DNA of 28,880 nucleotides from JALZUE01 sp051251725 (GTDB lineage: Bacteria > Pseudomonadota > Gammaproteobacteria > Enterobacterales > Alteromonadaceae), in NCBI GenBank assembly GCA_051251725.1, contig JBPOFN010000050.1, positions 1-28,880 on the forward strand, read 5' to 3'. Shown here piece after piece: positions 16,301-24,516 of the stretch (position 1 is the stretch's first letter; the number at the start of each line of letters is the position of its first letter). The notes under the pieces were generated by a model, which saw nothing but the letters and a program-made list of their open reading frames with translations, had not been told where the DNA came from and did no database searches. Both the position numbers and the translations under genes were made by a program.

Positions 16301-17179
16301 TTATTGTAGAAATAAGCCAATTTTGTCTGCCGGTAACCAATATTTTAAATGACTAGCGGGCGTATTTTGATGAAAGTTAGCATTGGGAATATGAATAACT
16401 TTTCTGGCGGCGATATTGGCTTTTTCTACCGCGACTTTAAAGATTGCAGATTGTTGTAAACGCTGATCGTAACTCCCATCTTCGATAGCGTTTTTCATGC
16501 CCTGACTAAGCAGCTGAAAAAGCTCAGTGTTGTTTTTATTAATGTAGAAATATAGCGCAGAAGGGTAAACCAATAATAAGTTTTTTTCTGCCGCTAAATT
16601 TAATTCAGGGCGCAGTGCTAAATCACTCCATGGCTCGTGTGCGCCAAGCGGTAAATAATCAAAGCGCTTTTGACTTAACATCGGCCAAAGATGGCGTCCG
16701 CGGCCAGAGGTAACAACGGGCAGGTTATTTTGATGAAATACTTCAGTATCTCCCCAGTGTTTACCTAAACCAGCGGTGAAGTTTCTTAAATCAGCTAAGC
16801 TTTTAATGTTGTCAAAGCGATGCTGCTCATCACTTCTGATAACGGCAATTCGGTAACCCAATAAACCTTTAAAAATAGGAATGCGGATCGGCATTAAATG
16901 TTTATTCGCTTCTATTGATGAACCGCTAGCCCATGTCAAATCAAGTAAATCTTCTTTTACGTAAATGATTTCCCGTTTATCTGTCATCACCACATCGTTG
17001 ATTTTAATGCATGTTGTGATTTTTTGTTTATTCAGTGATAAAGCGAGCAGGTCGTGGATCAGGTGATCTTTTTTCGACTCTAACATTTGAATTTTAATGG
17101 TTTTTTGACAGGGGTTTTCTGCTGCTTTCAGTAAGTTTGAAAAGATAAGTGGTATAAATAAAATAAGATACTTAATCAT
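16301..17179 (-). CDS. Periplasmic solute-binding-like protein, unknown ligand
   Basis: The 292 residues begin with a signal peptide (1-18, MIKYLILFIPLIFSNLL). A type II periplasmic-binding fold appears to follow: IKIQMLES near the first strand, IPIFKGLLGYRIAVIRSDE, then IKSLADLRNFTAGLGKHWGDTEVF, which is the typical 'L-x-DL-x-G' segment where the second lobe begins. YPSALYFYINKNNTELFQLLSQGMKNAIEDGSYDQ resembles the closing part of SBP_bac_3 proteins, which ends near a 'DG-x-Y' helix. No transporter or sensor domain is attached, and no ABC permease is nearby, so it may be an orphan binding protein. It converges on the zinc receptor with only 10 bp between stops. There is no good ribosome binding site. 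Ligand unknown. Confidence 0.7.
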   Translation of the reverse strand: MIKYLILFIPLIFSNLLKAAENPCQKTIKIQMLESKKDHLIHDLLALSLNKQKITTCIKINDVVMTDKREIIYVKEDLLDLTWASGSSIEANKHLMPIRIPIFKGLLGYRIAVIRSDEQHRFDNIKSLADLRNFTAGLGKHWGDTEVFHQNNLPVVTSGRGRHLWPMLSQKRFDYLPLGAHEPWSDLALRPELNLAAEKNLLLVYPSALYFYINKNNTELFQLLSQGMKNAIEDGSYDQRLQQSAIFKVAVEKANIAARKVIHIPNANFHQNTPASHLKYWLPADKIGLFLQ

Positions 17180-17246
17180 ATTTTTTGTAGTAGCTACCTG
17201 TTAATGGAGGAGGAAAAGCAAACCACAACATACAAGGTACAAGGGG

Positions 17247-17283
17247 TTTGATAAGAGCTAGTTATAAAATAGCTCTTATCAAA
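17247..17283. other. Perfect 14-bp inverted repeat between the MFS and solute-binding-like genes
   Basis: TTTGATAAGAGCTA (17247-17260) and its exact complement (17270-17283) have a 9-nt loop between them. It lies about 40 bp after the MFS stop and about 70 bp before the start of the next minus-strand gene. No clear T-run follows on either strand, apart from the AAA/TTT at the arm ends. It may act as a weak terminator or an mRNA-end stabiliser. Confidence 0.6.
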
Positions 17284-17322
17284 TAGAATGTAAATTATTA
17301 ACCTAGATTATTGTTTTTCAAA

Positions 17323-18900
17323 TTATTTTTTACCCGATAATTCCATTTCAATTTCTTCAATTGACTTGTTTTTCGTTTCAGGGATCATTTTATAAGAGAA
17401 CAATAAACCGATAACACAGCAAATTAGGTATAAACCAAAGGTAGAAACCGCGCCCATATTCTCTAATTGCCAAGGGAAGAATTTAGGGACGATGATGCCG
17501 CCAAACACGCTGGCAACAAAACCACATAATGGGATCGCAACAGCGCGTACCTTGGTGGTAAATACTTCTGATAATAAAATCCAAACGACAGGGCCTAGTG
17601 AGAAGTTATAAGCACACTGAAAGCTGATAATACCAATGAGTACCATCATGCCATTAATACTGGTAGCTGCGGTCATTAGACTGTTTTCAAATTTTACTAG
17701 ACTTTCTCGACCAATTTGATTTTCTAATGCTTGTTTAAACTCAAAATCTGACGCGAATTCAACATTCAATAACGGCTGTAATAAATTAAGATCAATTGAG
17801 TCTTTCAGCGATATTATTGACTCAGGCGTCAACATATAACTGGCGTTGTAAAAACCTAAAGTAACCACGCCTAAGCTAAGTATTGCCCAGGTTAAACCGC
17901 CTAATAATATTGCACGGCGGCCAATCTTATCGATAAATATTAGCGCTAATACCGTAAATAACAGCCCGATACCGCCTACCATCATAGTTTGCCCAAAAGC
18001 AGAACTTTCACTGCCACCAAGTTGAGCGAATATTTTAGGCATGTAAGCTAAAACGGCGTTCATCCCCGTCATTGGCTGAATAACGGTAATTACGAGACCA
18101 ATTAATAACGCAACCCGCATGGTTGGGCTAAACAATAACTTAAATTGCTCAGTTAATGACAAAGCGTGGTGATCAGTATCTTCTAAACTGTGAACTATTT
18201 CATTCAGCTGCTGTTTAAGCTGTGCAGGTTCGGTAATTTTCATTAGCGCTTTTTCAGCTTTTTCTTCTTTACCGTTTAACGCTAACCAACGTGGACTTTC
18301 AGGTACCATAAATAAAGCGATAAACCATAATAACGCAGGAACAATTTCAGCGCCTAACATCCAGCGCCAAGCATTATCGGCATGCAAGCCAATATTTGCA
18401 GCCCATGCAGGATTTTGTTCAGTCACATTGATAATGTAATAATTTAATATTTGGGCAATAAAAATACCAATAACAATATTTAATTGATTTAAACCTACCA
18501 ATTTACCGCGATATTTTGGCGGTGCTATTTCGCCAATATACATAGATGCAAGTGCCAGCGACGCAAAAGCTAAGCCGCCAATAAAACGAGCCCAAAACAA
18601 AAAATCTGCTGTTGGTGCAATAGCAGAGCCGATGGCAGATAAACTATAAAGCCCAGCAATGATTAAGGCGGTTTTTTTACGGCCAAACTTATCAGCTACA
18701 TAACTAGTAATAATTAGGCCAACTAAAGCGCCATAACCTGGGGCAGCGACGATATCACCGACTTGCATAGCGCTGAGAGAAAATTCGGTGGTGATGGTTT
18801 TAATGGTGCCAGAGATCAGAATAATATCTAAACCAAAAACAAAGCCACCAAACGCGACAATGAAAGAAAACCAAAAAGCATTTTTTGTTGCTGTATGCAT
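17323..18900 (-). CDS. MFS sugar-porter-family transporter (sugar:H+ symporter type)
   Basis: This is an inner-membrane permease of 525 residues, predicted to have 12 helices and to import a hexose or related sugar. Sugar-porter hallmarks appear in order: GLDIILISG in helix 1 (23-31), DKFGRKK in loop 2-3 (70-76), RFIGGLAFASLALASMYIGE with EIAPPKYRGKL (106-134), and PESPRWLALNGKEEKAEKAL after helix 6. Helix 7 carries PMTGMNAVLAYMPKIF, the family's Q-P-x-x-G-x-N-x-x-x-Y segment. DKIGRRA and the C-terminal PETKNKSIEEIE follow. A long loop between helices 9 and 10 (SIISLKDSIDLNLLQPLLN and on) is larger than usual. It could take up the monosaccharide released by the extracellular enzymes upstream, but no operon links them. 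Specificity cannot be read from the sequence. Confidence 0.9.
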   Translation of the reverse strand: MHTATKNAFWFSFIVAFGGFVFGLDIILISGTIKTITTEFSLSAMQVGDIVAAPGYGALVGLIITSYVADKFGRKKTALIIAGLYSLSAIGSAIAPTADFLFWARFIGGLAFASLALASMYIGEIAPPKYRGKLVGLNQLNIVIGIFIAQILNYYIINVTEQNPAWAANIGLHADNAWRWMLGAEIVPALLWFIALFMVPESPRWLALNGKEEKAEKALMKITEPAQLKQQLNEIVHSLEDTDHHALSLTEQFKLLFSPTMRVALLIGLVITVIQPMTGMNAVLAYMPKIFAQLGGSESSAFGQTMMVGGIGLLFTVLALIFIDKIGRRAILLGGLTWAILSLGVVTLGFYNASYMLTPESIISLKDSIDLNLLQPLLNVEFASDFEFKQALENQIGRESLVKFENSLMTAATSINGMMVLIGIISFQCAYNFSLGPVVWILLSEVFTTKVRAVAIPLCGFVASVFGGIIVPKFFPWQLENMGAVSTFGLYLICCVIGLLFSYKMIPETKNKSIEEIEMELSGKK

Positions 18901-19260
18901 TATTTACTACCCGTTTTTAATTTTATTTTTGTAAATTAATTACCTAAAAACACAAATAACCAAAGCGTAACCACGGAATAAAATATTTTTTAATAGCTTT
19001 ATTCAGTTAGGTTTCGCCTCGGTTATCTATTTTTATTTCTTAATAGTACAATATTGCTAACAATATACAATCTGTTTTTTTCAATCTTGTCGTTATAACA
19101 AGTCTGGTTATTACCATTAGCAGTAGAAAACTAGTGATAAAAGCCGATAATAAATAATACAATTAGCTAGCTATCAAAATTTTGGCTCTTAATATAGAGT
19201 TATTGATGCCTCAGTAATTAAAGCCAGATGGATTAAACCGGCGTTATTAAAGTGAAAGTA
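18901..19260. other. Intergenic region with no gene, upstream of the MFS gene
   Basis: The 360-bp AT-rich stretch has no open frame of note. It separates the MFS gene (its promoter side) from the end of the esterase gene. I see no recognisable operator, terminator or repeat that I would defend. Confidence 0.5.
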
Positions 19261-19998
19261 TCATTGCATTAAATTAGCAATGCTAGGTTCAATCGCCTTG
19301 GCCCAAAAAAGGTATTGCTCGGGGTTGGGGTGTAAATAATCTTTCATTACGCTTGGTGATAAAACGCCATTATCGTCTAAGAAAATATCATTAATATTTA
19401 AAAATCTGACCTGTTGGTCGCTGTCGTATTTTGCAATTAACTCGTTAATTTGTGTATTTAACTGTCTTTTTGGATCAGTTTTGTCTTTACCACGTGGAAA
19501 AATAGCCAGTAACAGTACCTTGCTGGTTGGCAACCTTGTCGCTAACTCGTCAATAATGGCTTTAATACCAGCGGCGGTTTGCTGTGCGGGATCATCTCGG
19601 TGGCCGGTATTATTGGTGCCAATCATCAGCACCACAAGTTTTGGTGAAATATTATCAACGGCGCCATGTTGTAAACGCCATAAAACTTGCTCGGTTCTAT
19701 CACCGCTAAAACCTAAATTTAATGCATTTCTGCTTTGATAATAATCTGCCCAAACGGCCTTGCCTTTGTTTTCCCACGCATGGGTAATAGAATCACCAAG
19801 AAAAACCAGATCAACTTTTTCCATTTGCTCTTTTTCAATGAGTTTTTCTTGATGCCTTTTTTGCCACCATTTTTTCGCCCAAAGCGCCCCTTGAACATCG
19901 GGTGTTACTGACTGATATTGCGGGCCGCTTGTGTTTGGCAATAGTGAACAAGCACTTAAAAATAAGCAGCAGGTTAAAATTAGGTAGATGTTTTTCAT
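19261..19998 (-). CDS. Lipoprotein SGNH/GDSL hydrolase (PAF-acetylhydrolase-like esterase)
   Basis: This is an envelope lipoprotein esterase, predicted to remove acetyl or similar acyl groups, possibly from a glycan. The lipobox FLSAC puts the lipidated Cys at residue 17. The four SGNH blocks are complete: VFLGDSITHAW with Ser70, LGFSGDRTEQVLWRL with Gly98, VLMIGTNNTGH with Asn129 or Asn130, and DYLHPNPEQY with Asp220 and His223. The block order and the GDRTE, GTNN and LHPN wording match the alpha-type PAF-acetylhydrolase branch, which also contains bacterial carbohydrate acetyl esterases. AAGGA lies 7 nt before the ATG. It is not in an operon with the MFS gene (360 bp apart), though both read the same way. 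Deacetylation of algal glycan is a guess from context. Confidence 0.9.
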   Translation of the reverse strand: MKNIYLILTCCLFLSACSLLPNTSGPQYQSVTPDVQGALWAKKWWQKRHQEKLIEKEQMEKVDLVFLGDSITHAWENKGKAVWADYYQSRNALNLGFSGDRTEQVLWRLQHGAVDNISPKLVVLMIGTNNTGHRDDPAQQTAAGIKAIIDELATRLPTSKVLLLAIFPRGKDKTDPKRQLNTQINELIAKYDSDQQVRFLNINDIFLDDNGVLSPSVMKDYLHPNPEQYLFWAKAIEPSIANLMQ

Positions 19999-20237
19999 TT
20001 ATTTTTCCTTAAATAGGGAAGCAGGCTAATAATTTGACTAGTTAAAGCTAACAAAATAGTTTACTGATAGATATTACTAGCGATTGATTTTTAACAATGT
20101 TTGTTTGAAAAATAGCCATTGGCCTTGATTTTTCTACGCTGGTCTTAAAAGTTCAACAGCCTTTATGTTTTACTACTAACAAGCGTAATAAACTTGCTAT
20201 CATCACCTTTTTAAAAAATGTAACTCTAGGAAATAGT

Positions 20238-20765
20238 TTGGCAATAATTCTCGGCATTGATCCGGGCTCGCGTTTAACGGGCTATGGCATCATTCAACAA
20301 GATGGCAGAAAGCTGACGTATCTAGGCAGTGGCTGTATCAAAGCTATTTCAGCAGGTAAAGAATTAGCGCCGCGTTTACAAACTATTTTTGCTGGTGTCT
20401 CTGAACTGATCTTACAATTTAAGCCTGATATGTTTGCGATTGAACAAGTATTTATGGCGAAAAATCCTGACTCAGCGTTAAAACTTGGGCAAGCGCGTGG
20501 AGCGGCAATGGTTGCAGCAACTAACGCTGGTTTAAGTGTGGCCGAATATTCCGCGAGGCAAATTAAACAGTCTGTGGTTGGCACCGGCGCTGCCAGTAAA
20601 GAACAAGTACAACATATGGTCTGCTCAATTTTAAAATTACCCAGTTCACCACAAGCTGATGCTGCCGATGCCTTGGCTGTTGCTTTATGTCACGCTCATA
20701 GTTATGACTCTTTAGCAAAAATGAGCGGTCAAGCAACTAAAACAGTACGTGGTCGATTAAGATGA
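20238..20765 (+). CDS. ruvC: Crossover junction endodeoxyribonuclease RuvC
   Basis: RuvC is the dimeric Holliday-junction resolvase that nicks two opposing strands at junctions moved by RuvAB. The 175-residue protein has the RNase H-like fold with all four acidic metal ligands: Asp8 in ILGIDPGSR, Glu69 in FAIEQVFMAKN, Asp141 and Asp144 in SPQADAADALAVALCHAH. The junction-binding segment ARGAAM is present. The start is TTG (20238), with AGGA 6 nt upstream, and the protein begins MAIILGIDPGSR as in E. coli. It opens the ruvC-ruvA-ruvB series. The 100-bp gap to ruvA leaves room for a separate ruvAB promoter, but I see no LexA box that I would defend. Confidence 0.98.
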   Translation: MAIILGIDPGSRLTGYGIIQQDGRKLTYLGSGCIKAISAGKELAPRLQTIFAGVSELILQFKPDMFAIEQVFMAKNPDSALKLGQARGAAMVAATNAGLSVAEYSARQIKQSVVGTGAASKEQVQHMVCSILKLPSSPQADAADALAVALCHAHSYDSLAKMSGQATKTVRGRLR

Positions 20766-20864
20766 GCTTTTACCGCGTGTAGGTCAATTCAACTTTACTG
20801 TATAAATATATAGTGTTATTGTGTTGGCAAATAATAATCCTTTTTTATTCAGTAGGTAAATTAC

Positions 20865-21485
20865 GTGATAGGTCGTTTACGCGGAATTTTAATAGAAAAA
20901 ACAGCACCCGAAATTTTAATTGAATGTAACGGAATTGGTTATGAAGTTTCAATGCCAATGACCAGTATTTATGCGTTACCAGAATTAAATGCCGAAGCGA
21001 CAATTTATACACATTTTGTTGTTAGAGAAGACGCGCAGCTACTTTACGGTTTTGCTAATAAAGTAGAACGTAAACTGTTTAGATTGTTGATCAAGGTCAA
21101 TGGTGTTGGGCCTAAATTAGGTTTAGCTATTTTATCTGGAATGTCAGCAGAGCAATTTGTTAGTTGTGTTGCCCATGACGATGTGACCACCATAGTTAAA
21201 ATTCCAGGGGTCGGTAAAAAAACCGCAGAGCGTTTATTAGTTGAAATGCGTGATCGCTTAAAAGATTGGCAACATGAATTATCAACACCGGCGACAGGTG
21301 TCATGCCAATAGATAATTTACCGCAGCATGCTTTTGTTCGCAGTGATGCCAAAGGTGATGCGATTAATGCATTGGTTTCTTTAGGTTATACCTCAGCACA
21401 AGCTGATAAAGCGGTCAGGGGAGTATACCAAGCCGAGATGACCAGTGAGTCATTAATACGTGACGCATTAAAAGCCATGTTATAA
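20865..21485 (+). CDS. ruvA: Holliday junction DNA helicase subunit RuvA
   Basis: RuvA is the tetrameric platform that holds the four-way junction flat and recruits RuvB motors. The 206 residues cover all three domains. The N-terminal OB fold is MIGRLRGILIEKTAPEILIE to VVREDAQLLYGF. Two helix-hairpin-helix motifs follow: IKVNGVGPKLGLAILSGM and IPGVGKKTAERLLVEM. The C-terminal RuvB-binding domain, ALVSLGYTSAQADKAV to SLIRDALKAML, is reached through a flexible linker around 150-160. The start is GTG (20865), fixed by the invariant MIGRLRG. ruvB follows 75 bp downstream on the same strand. Confidence 0.98.
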   Translation: MIGRLRGILIEKTAPEILIECNGIGYEVSMPMTSIYALPELNAEATIYTHFVVREDAQLLYGFANKVERKLFRLLIKVNGVGPKLGLAILSGMSAEQFVSCVAHDDVTTIVKIPGVGKKTAERLLVEMRDRLKDWQHELSTPATGVMPIDNLPQHAFVRSDAKGDAINALVSLGYTSAQADKAVRGVYQAEMTSESLIRDALKAML

Positions 21486-21560
21486 ACTTTCTCAAGCTCA
21501 CACTTTAGCTAAAAATATTACGTAAACGTTAAATATGCACTTAAATAAAAAGAACCCTTT

Positions 21561-22565
21561 ATGATTGAAGCCGATCGACTAATACAACCTGTAGCCACCC
21601 GCGAAGATGAAAGCGTCGACAGAGCGATCCGGCCAAAACTTCTCGCCGATTATACCGGTCAAGATCATGTTAAAACGCAAATGGAAATTTTTATTGAAGC
21701 GGCCCGTAAGCGCGGCGAGCCCTTAGATCATTTATTGATTTTTGGCCCGCCAGGTTTAGGTAAAACAACATTAGCAAATATTGTTGCCAACGAAATGGGC
21801 GTTAATATTCGCACCACCTCGGGGCCAGTATTAGAAAAAGCCGGTGATTTAGCCGCGCTATTAACTAATCTGGAAGAAAATGATGTGCTTTTTATTGATG
21901 AGATTCATCGCTTAAGCCCTGTTGTTGAAGAAATTCTTTACCCGGCGATGGAAGATTATCAACTCGATATTATGATCGGTGAAGGACCCGCAGCAAGATC
22001 GATTAAATTAGACTTGCCGCCATTTACTTTAATTGGTGCAACCACTAGAGCGGGTTCATTAACGTCACCATTAAGAGATCGCTTTGGTATTGTCCAGCGT
22101 TTAGAGTTTTATAAAACTGAAGATTTAACACAAATTGTTACGCGTTCAGCCCATTTTTTAAATCTAACCTTAGATCAACAAGGGGCGTTTGAAATTGCCA
22201 AACGTTCACGCGGCACACCACGCATTGCGAATCGCTTATTACGACGAGTACGGGATTATGCTGATGTTAAAACTGAAGGTATAGTTGAGCAGGAAACTGC
22301 CCAGCGCGCATTAAACATGCTGGAAGTTGATACAGAAGGTTTTGATCTTATGGATAGAAAACTGCTACAAGCGATCATCGAAAAATTTATGGGCGGGCCA
22401 GTTGGTGTTGATAATATTGCAGCCGCTATTGGTGAAGAGCGTGAAACCATTGAAGATGTACTTGAGCCATTTTTAATTCAGCAAGGTTTTTTACAGCGCA
22501 CACCACGTGGCCGTATTGCCACCGATGCTGCATATTTACATTTAGGTTTTGATCTCCCGACTTAA
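21561..22565 (+). CDS. ruvB: Holliday junction DNA helicase subunit RuvB
   Basis: RuvB is the hexameric AAA+ motor that pumps DNA through the RuvA-bound junction. The 334 residues match the family length. Walker A is GPPGLGKTT (62-70). Walker B is LFIDEIHRL (Asp113, Glu114). Sensor 1 is TLIGATTRAG, the arginine-finger region is SPLRDRFGI, and sensor 2 is GTPRIANRLLRRVRD. The C-terminal winged-helix domain ends FLIQQGFLQRTPRGRIATDAAY. The N-terminus has the usual RP-x-x-L-x-DYTGQ. Its ribosome binding site is weak. No gene follows for about 780 bp, where the conserved ruvB to ybgC order resumes. Confidence 0.98.
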   Translation: MIEADRLIQPVATREDESVDRAIRPKLLADYTGQDHVKTQMEIFIEAARKRGEPLDHLLIFGPPGLGKTTLANIVANEMGVNIRTTSGPVLEKAGDLAALLTNLEENDVLFIDEIHRLSPVVEEILYPAMEDYQLDIMIGEGPAARSIKLDLPPFTLIGATTRAGSLTSPLRDRFGIVQRLEFYKTEDLTQIVTRSAHFLNLTLDQQGAFEIAKRSRGTPRIANRLLRRVRDYADVKTEGIVEQETAQRALNMLEVDTEGFDLMDRKLLQAIIEKFMGGPVGVDNIAAAIGEERETIEDVLEPFLIQQGFLQRTPRGRIATDAAYLHLGFDLPT

Positions 22566-22590
22566 TACTTTAAAGGTATTAATAGCTTTA

Positions 22591-22614
22591 GGGTATTAAC
22601 TTTGCTTAATACCC
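22591..22614 (+). terminator. Hairpin after ruvB, possible terminator
   Basis: GGGTATTAA and TTAATACCC form a perfect 9-bp stem with a 6-nt loop, 25 bp after the ruvB stop. No T-tract follows on the plus strand, so termination efficiency is doubtful. It may instead protect the mRNA 3' end. Confidence 0.5.
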
Positions 22615-22654
22615 GAACCCATTCGACAATAACTCAATTTCAAACAACTTATAT

Positions 22655-22738
22655 AAGTTAAGTTAGTTTAAGTTCGCTCAGGATAAGTTCACTTGGCTTT
22701 ACTTAGTTCGGCTAAGTTCAATTAGTCTAGGTTCAAAC
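22655..22738. repeat. Degenerate direct repeats of TAAGTTC-type words
   Basis: Variants TTAAGTTCG, ATAAGTTCA, TTAGTTCGG, CTAAGTTCA and TAGGTTCAA recur at 10-20 bp spacing in non-coding DNA downstream of ruvB. It resembles the repeat-filled spacers at 8030-8100 and 8711-8800 in style but not in exact unit. Confidence 0.5.
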
Positions 22739-22822
22739 CTCATAATTTTATTTAAACATGCTAAGCAATCATATTTTAAATATTAGCGTTAAGTAATCCT
22801 CAAAAATCATCAAATTTCAGAT

Positions 22823-22851
22823 AAAAAAAAGCCCACATAAACTATGTGGGC
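22823..22851 (-). terminator. Strong rho-independent terminator on the minus strand
   Basis: A 9-bp GC-rich stem (22831-22839 with 22843-22851) has a 3-nt loop and is followed on the minus strand by eight T. On the plus strand no T-run follows, so its direction is clear. No minus-strand protein gene lies upstream within this intergenic region. Confidence 0.88.
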
Positions 22852-22989
22852 CAACTAAAATCAGTTGTGTAAGGAAGTTTAAAAAAACTTTAAGGGAACA
22901 AGAGAGAGAAGAGATATAACTATCTATTCAAGTAATCTTTACTAATGATTAAAAAACCTATTAATCAATTTTGCGCTAGTTCAGAAAAC
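22823..22989 (-). ncRNA. Candidate intergenic small RNA (minus strand, about 165 nt)
   Basis: A minus-strand promoter is visible: -35 TTGTCT (23024-23019), 17-bp spacer, -10 TACAAT (23001-22996), so transcription would begin near 22989. The transcript would end at a textbook terminator: GCCCACATA, loop GTT, TATGTGGGC, then U8 (22851-22823). In between there is a 7-bp hairpin TGATTAA/TTAATCA (22967-22946). A CU-rich stretch (22914-22892) follows that would read as an anti-Shine-Dalgarno seed, then an AAGTTT/AAACTT hairpin. No open frame of convincing length lies on this strand. All signals are read from sequence; the existence of the RNA is inference. Confidence 0.5.
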
Positions 22990-23345
22990 AAATGCATTGT
23001 ATGTTGAGTACTTGCTATAGACAAACTAATAAAATTTTTATTCCACATTAGTTTTTCTAATGCGAAATAAGTAAGCTTTAAAAGATATCACTTAACTTAG
23101 TAAGGGAGTAATGTCTTACTAGACTTATATGTAACATAACTAAACGAGCGATGTTAAAACCTTTACATTTATTTACACATTCTTTCGTAGTAACTTTACT
23201 TGAAACTTTACGGATAAATTTAATTATTCTTAGTTGTTAAGCAAGCTTATTTGATTTTTGTTACATTTGTTAGTGATTAGCACTTGTTGTTACCCTTCGT
23301 TATCTATTACTATTGCAGCAATTTTTAAAAATCTTATTTATATCA

Positions 23346-23762
23346 ATGGTTGAAAATAAACATAACTTTGCCGTCAGAATTTATTATGAAGATACTGATG
23401 CGGGTGGCATTGTCTATTATGCGAATTATCTAAAGTTTGCTGAACGAGCAAGAACTGAGTGGTTACGAGCGTTAGGAATGAATCAATCTTACTTATTAGC
23501 CAATAATCGCTGTTTTGTGATCAGAAAAGTTACAATGAATAATATAGCTTCGGCCAGGTTAGACGATCAATTAAGCGTAGTTTCAATTATTTCTCAGGTA
23601 AAAAAAGCGAGCCTTTGTTTTTACCAAGAGATTTTTAACCAAGACGATATTAAATTATGCACAATCGATGTATTAGTGGCGTTTATTGATATCTCATCAA
23701 CAAAAAGTAAGCCATGTGCTTTACCAAGTGAAATATTAGGAGCATTACCCAGTGTCAGCTGA
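23346..23762 (+). CDS. ybgC: Acyl-CoA thioester hydrolase YbgC, first gene of the Tol-Pal cluster
   Basis: YbgC is a cytoplasmic hotdog-fold thioesterase that travels with tol-pal genes; its role in envelope lipid metabolism is only partly understood. The 138 residues contain the family signature VRIYYEDTDAGGIVYYANYLKFAERARTEWLR, with catalytic Asp18. I chose ATG 23346 because it places Asp18 and the YYEDTDAGG motif at exactly the E. coli numbering. An in-frame TTG at 23313 would add eleven residues and has no ribosome binding site either. Its end overlaps tolQ by 11 bp, showing translational coupling. It is separated from ruvB by an unusually long spacer, so the cluster probably has its own promoter there. 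Confidence 0.95.
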   Translation: MVENKHNFAVRIYYEDTDAGGIVYYANYLKFAERARTEWLRALGMNQSYLLANNRCFVIRKVTMNNIASARLDDQLSVVSIISQVKKASLCFYQEIFNQDDIKLCTIDVLVAFIDISSTKSKPCALPSEILGALPSVS

Positions 23763-24444
23763 GCTATCAATTTTTGATTTATTTTTGCAAGCGAGTTTAT
23801 TAGTTAAAAGCGTCATGCTTGTGCTGTTAGGTTTTTCAGTCGCCTGTTGGACGATGATTTTTCAGCGTCGAAAAGCACTTAAAGCGGCTAATCAGCAATT
23901 ACACGACTTTGAAGATAAATTTTGGAGTGGGGCGGACTTAAGCAAACTTTATAATGAAGTGAATGCTAAAGAGCAAGTGATCGGTATTGAGCATCTTTTT
24001 TCTGCTGGCTTTAAAGAGTTTGTCCGTTCAAGAAAAATCCATACCCAATCACCTAGTATGATCATTGACAGCACCCATAGAGCAATGCGTGTTGCTTTAT
24101 CACGAGAAGTTGATAATTTAGAAACACACTTACCTTTTATGGCAACGGTTGGTTCGATTAGCCCTTATATTGGTTTATTTGGTACGGTTTGGGGCATTAT
24201 GAATTCATTTATTGCCTTAGGTGCAGTGCAACAAGCTACACTTGCTATGGTAGCTCCCGGTATTGCTGAAGCATTAATAGCAACCGCAATGGGGTTATTT
24301 GCTGCCATTCCAGCGGTTATGGCATTTAACCGTTTTAGCCATACAGTTGAAAAATTAGAAAATAGTTACGGTAATTTTATGGAAGAGTTTTCCAGTATTT
24401 TACAGCGTCAAACATCGACAGAAAAAACGAACTCTGTCAGCTAA
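23752..24444 (+). CDS. tolQ: Tol-Pal system inner-membrane proton channel subunit TolQ
   Basis: TolQ forms, with TolR, the proton-motive-force-driven stator that energises TolA. The 230 residues have three membrane helices: about 14-36 (LLVKSVMLVLLGFSVACWTMIF), about 130-155 (ending YIGLFGTVWGIMNSFIALG) and about 165-190 (APGIAEALIATAMGLFAAIPAVMAF). The long cytoplasmic part carries FEDKFWSGADLSKLY and the ETHLPFMATVGSISPYIGL segment, almost as in E. coli. Translation starts at GTG inside the end of ybgC. The GTVWGIM and GIAEALIATA helices carry the conserved Thr residues of the proton path in the ExbB/TolQ/MotA group. Confidence 0.98.
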   Translation: MSAELSIFDLFLQASLLVKSVMLVLLGFSVACWTMIFQRRKALKAANQQLHDFEDKFWSGADLSKLYNEVNAKEQVIGIEHLFSAGFKEFVRSRKIHTQSPSMIIDSTHRAMRVALSREVDNLETHLPFMATVGSISPYIGLFGTVWGIMNSFIALGAVQQATLAMVAPGIAEALIATAMGLFAAIPAVMAFNRFSHTVEKLENSYGNFMEEFSSILQRQTSTEKTNSVS

Positions 24445-24516
24445 GTTAACTAACGCATTGAATATTAGACATAACAACACCATTAATAGCATTAAGTATT
24501 AAATTAAGAATAAATT

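Noticed and set aside
18901..19260. Hidden regulator gene or operator upstream of the MFS gene
   Set aside because: I read both strands and found no open frame with a start and ribosome binding site and no clear palindrome.
22973..23056. 27-codon minus-strand open frame (MWNKNFISLS...) near the candidate small RNA promoter
   Set aside because: It has no ribosome binding site, overlaps the proposed promoter and is too short to judge by composition.
23313..23345. TTG at 23313 as the start of ybgC
   Set aside because: It has no Shine-Dalgarno, and ATG 23346 restores the E. coli residue numbering of the catalytic motif.
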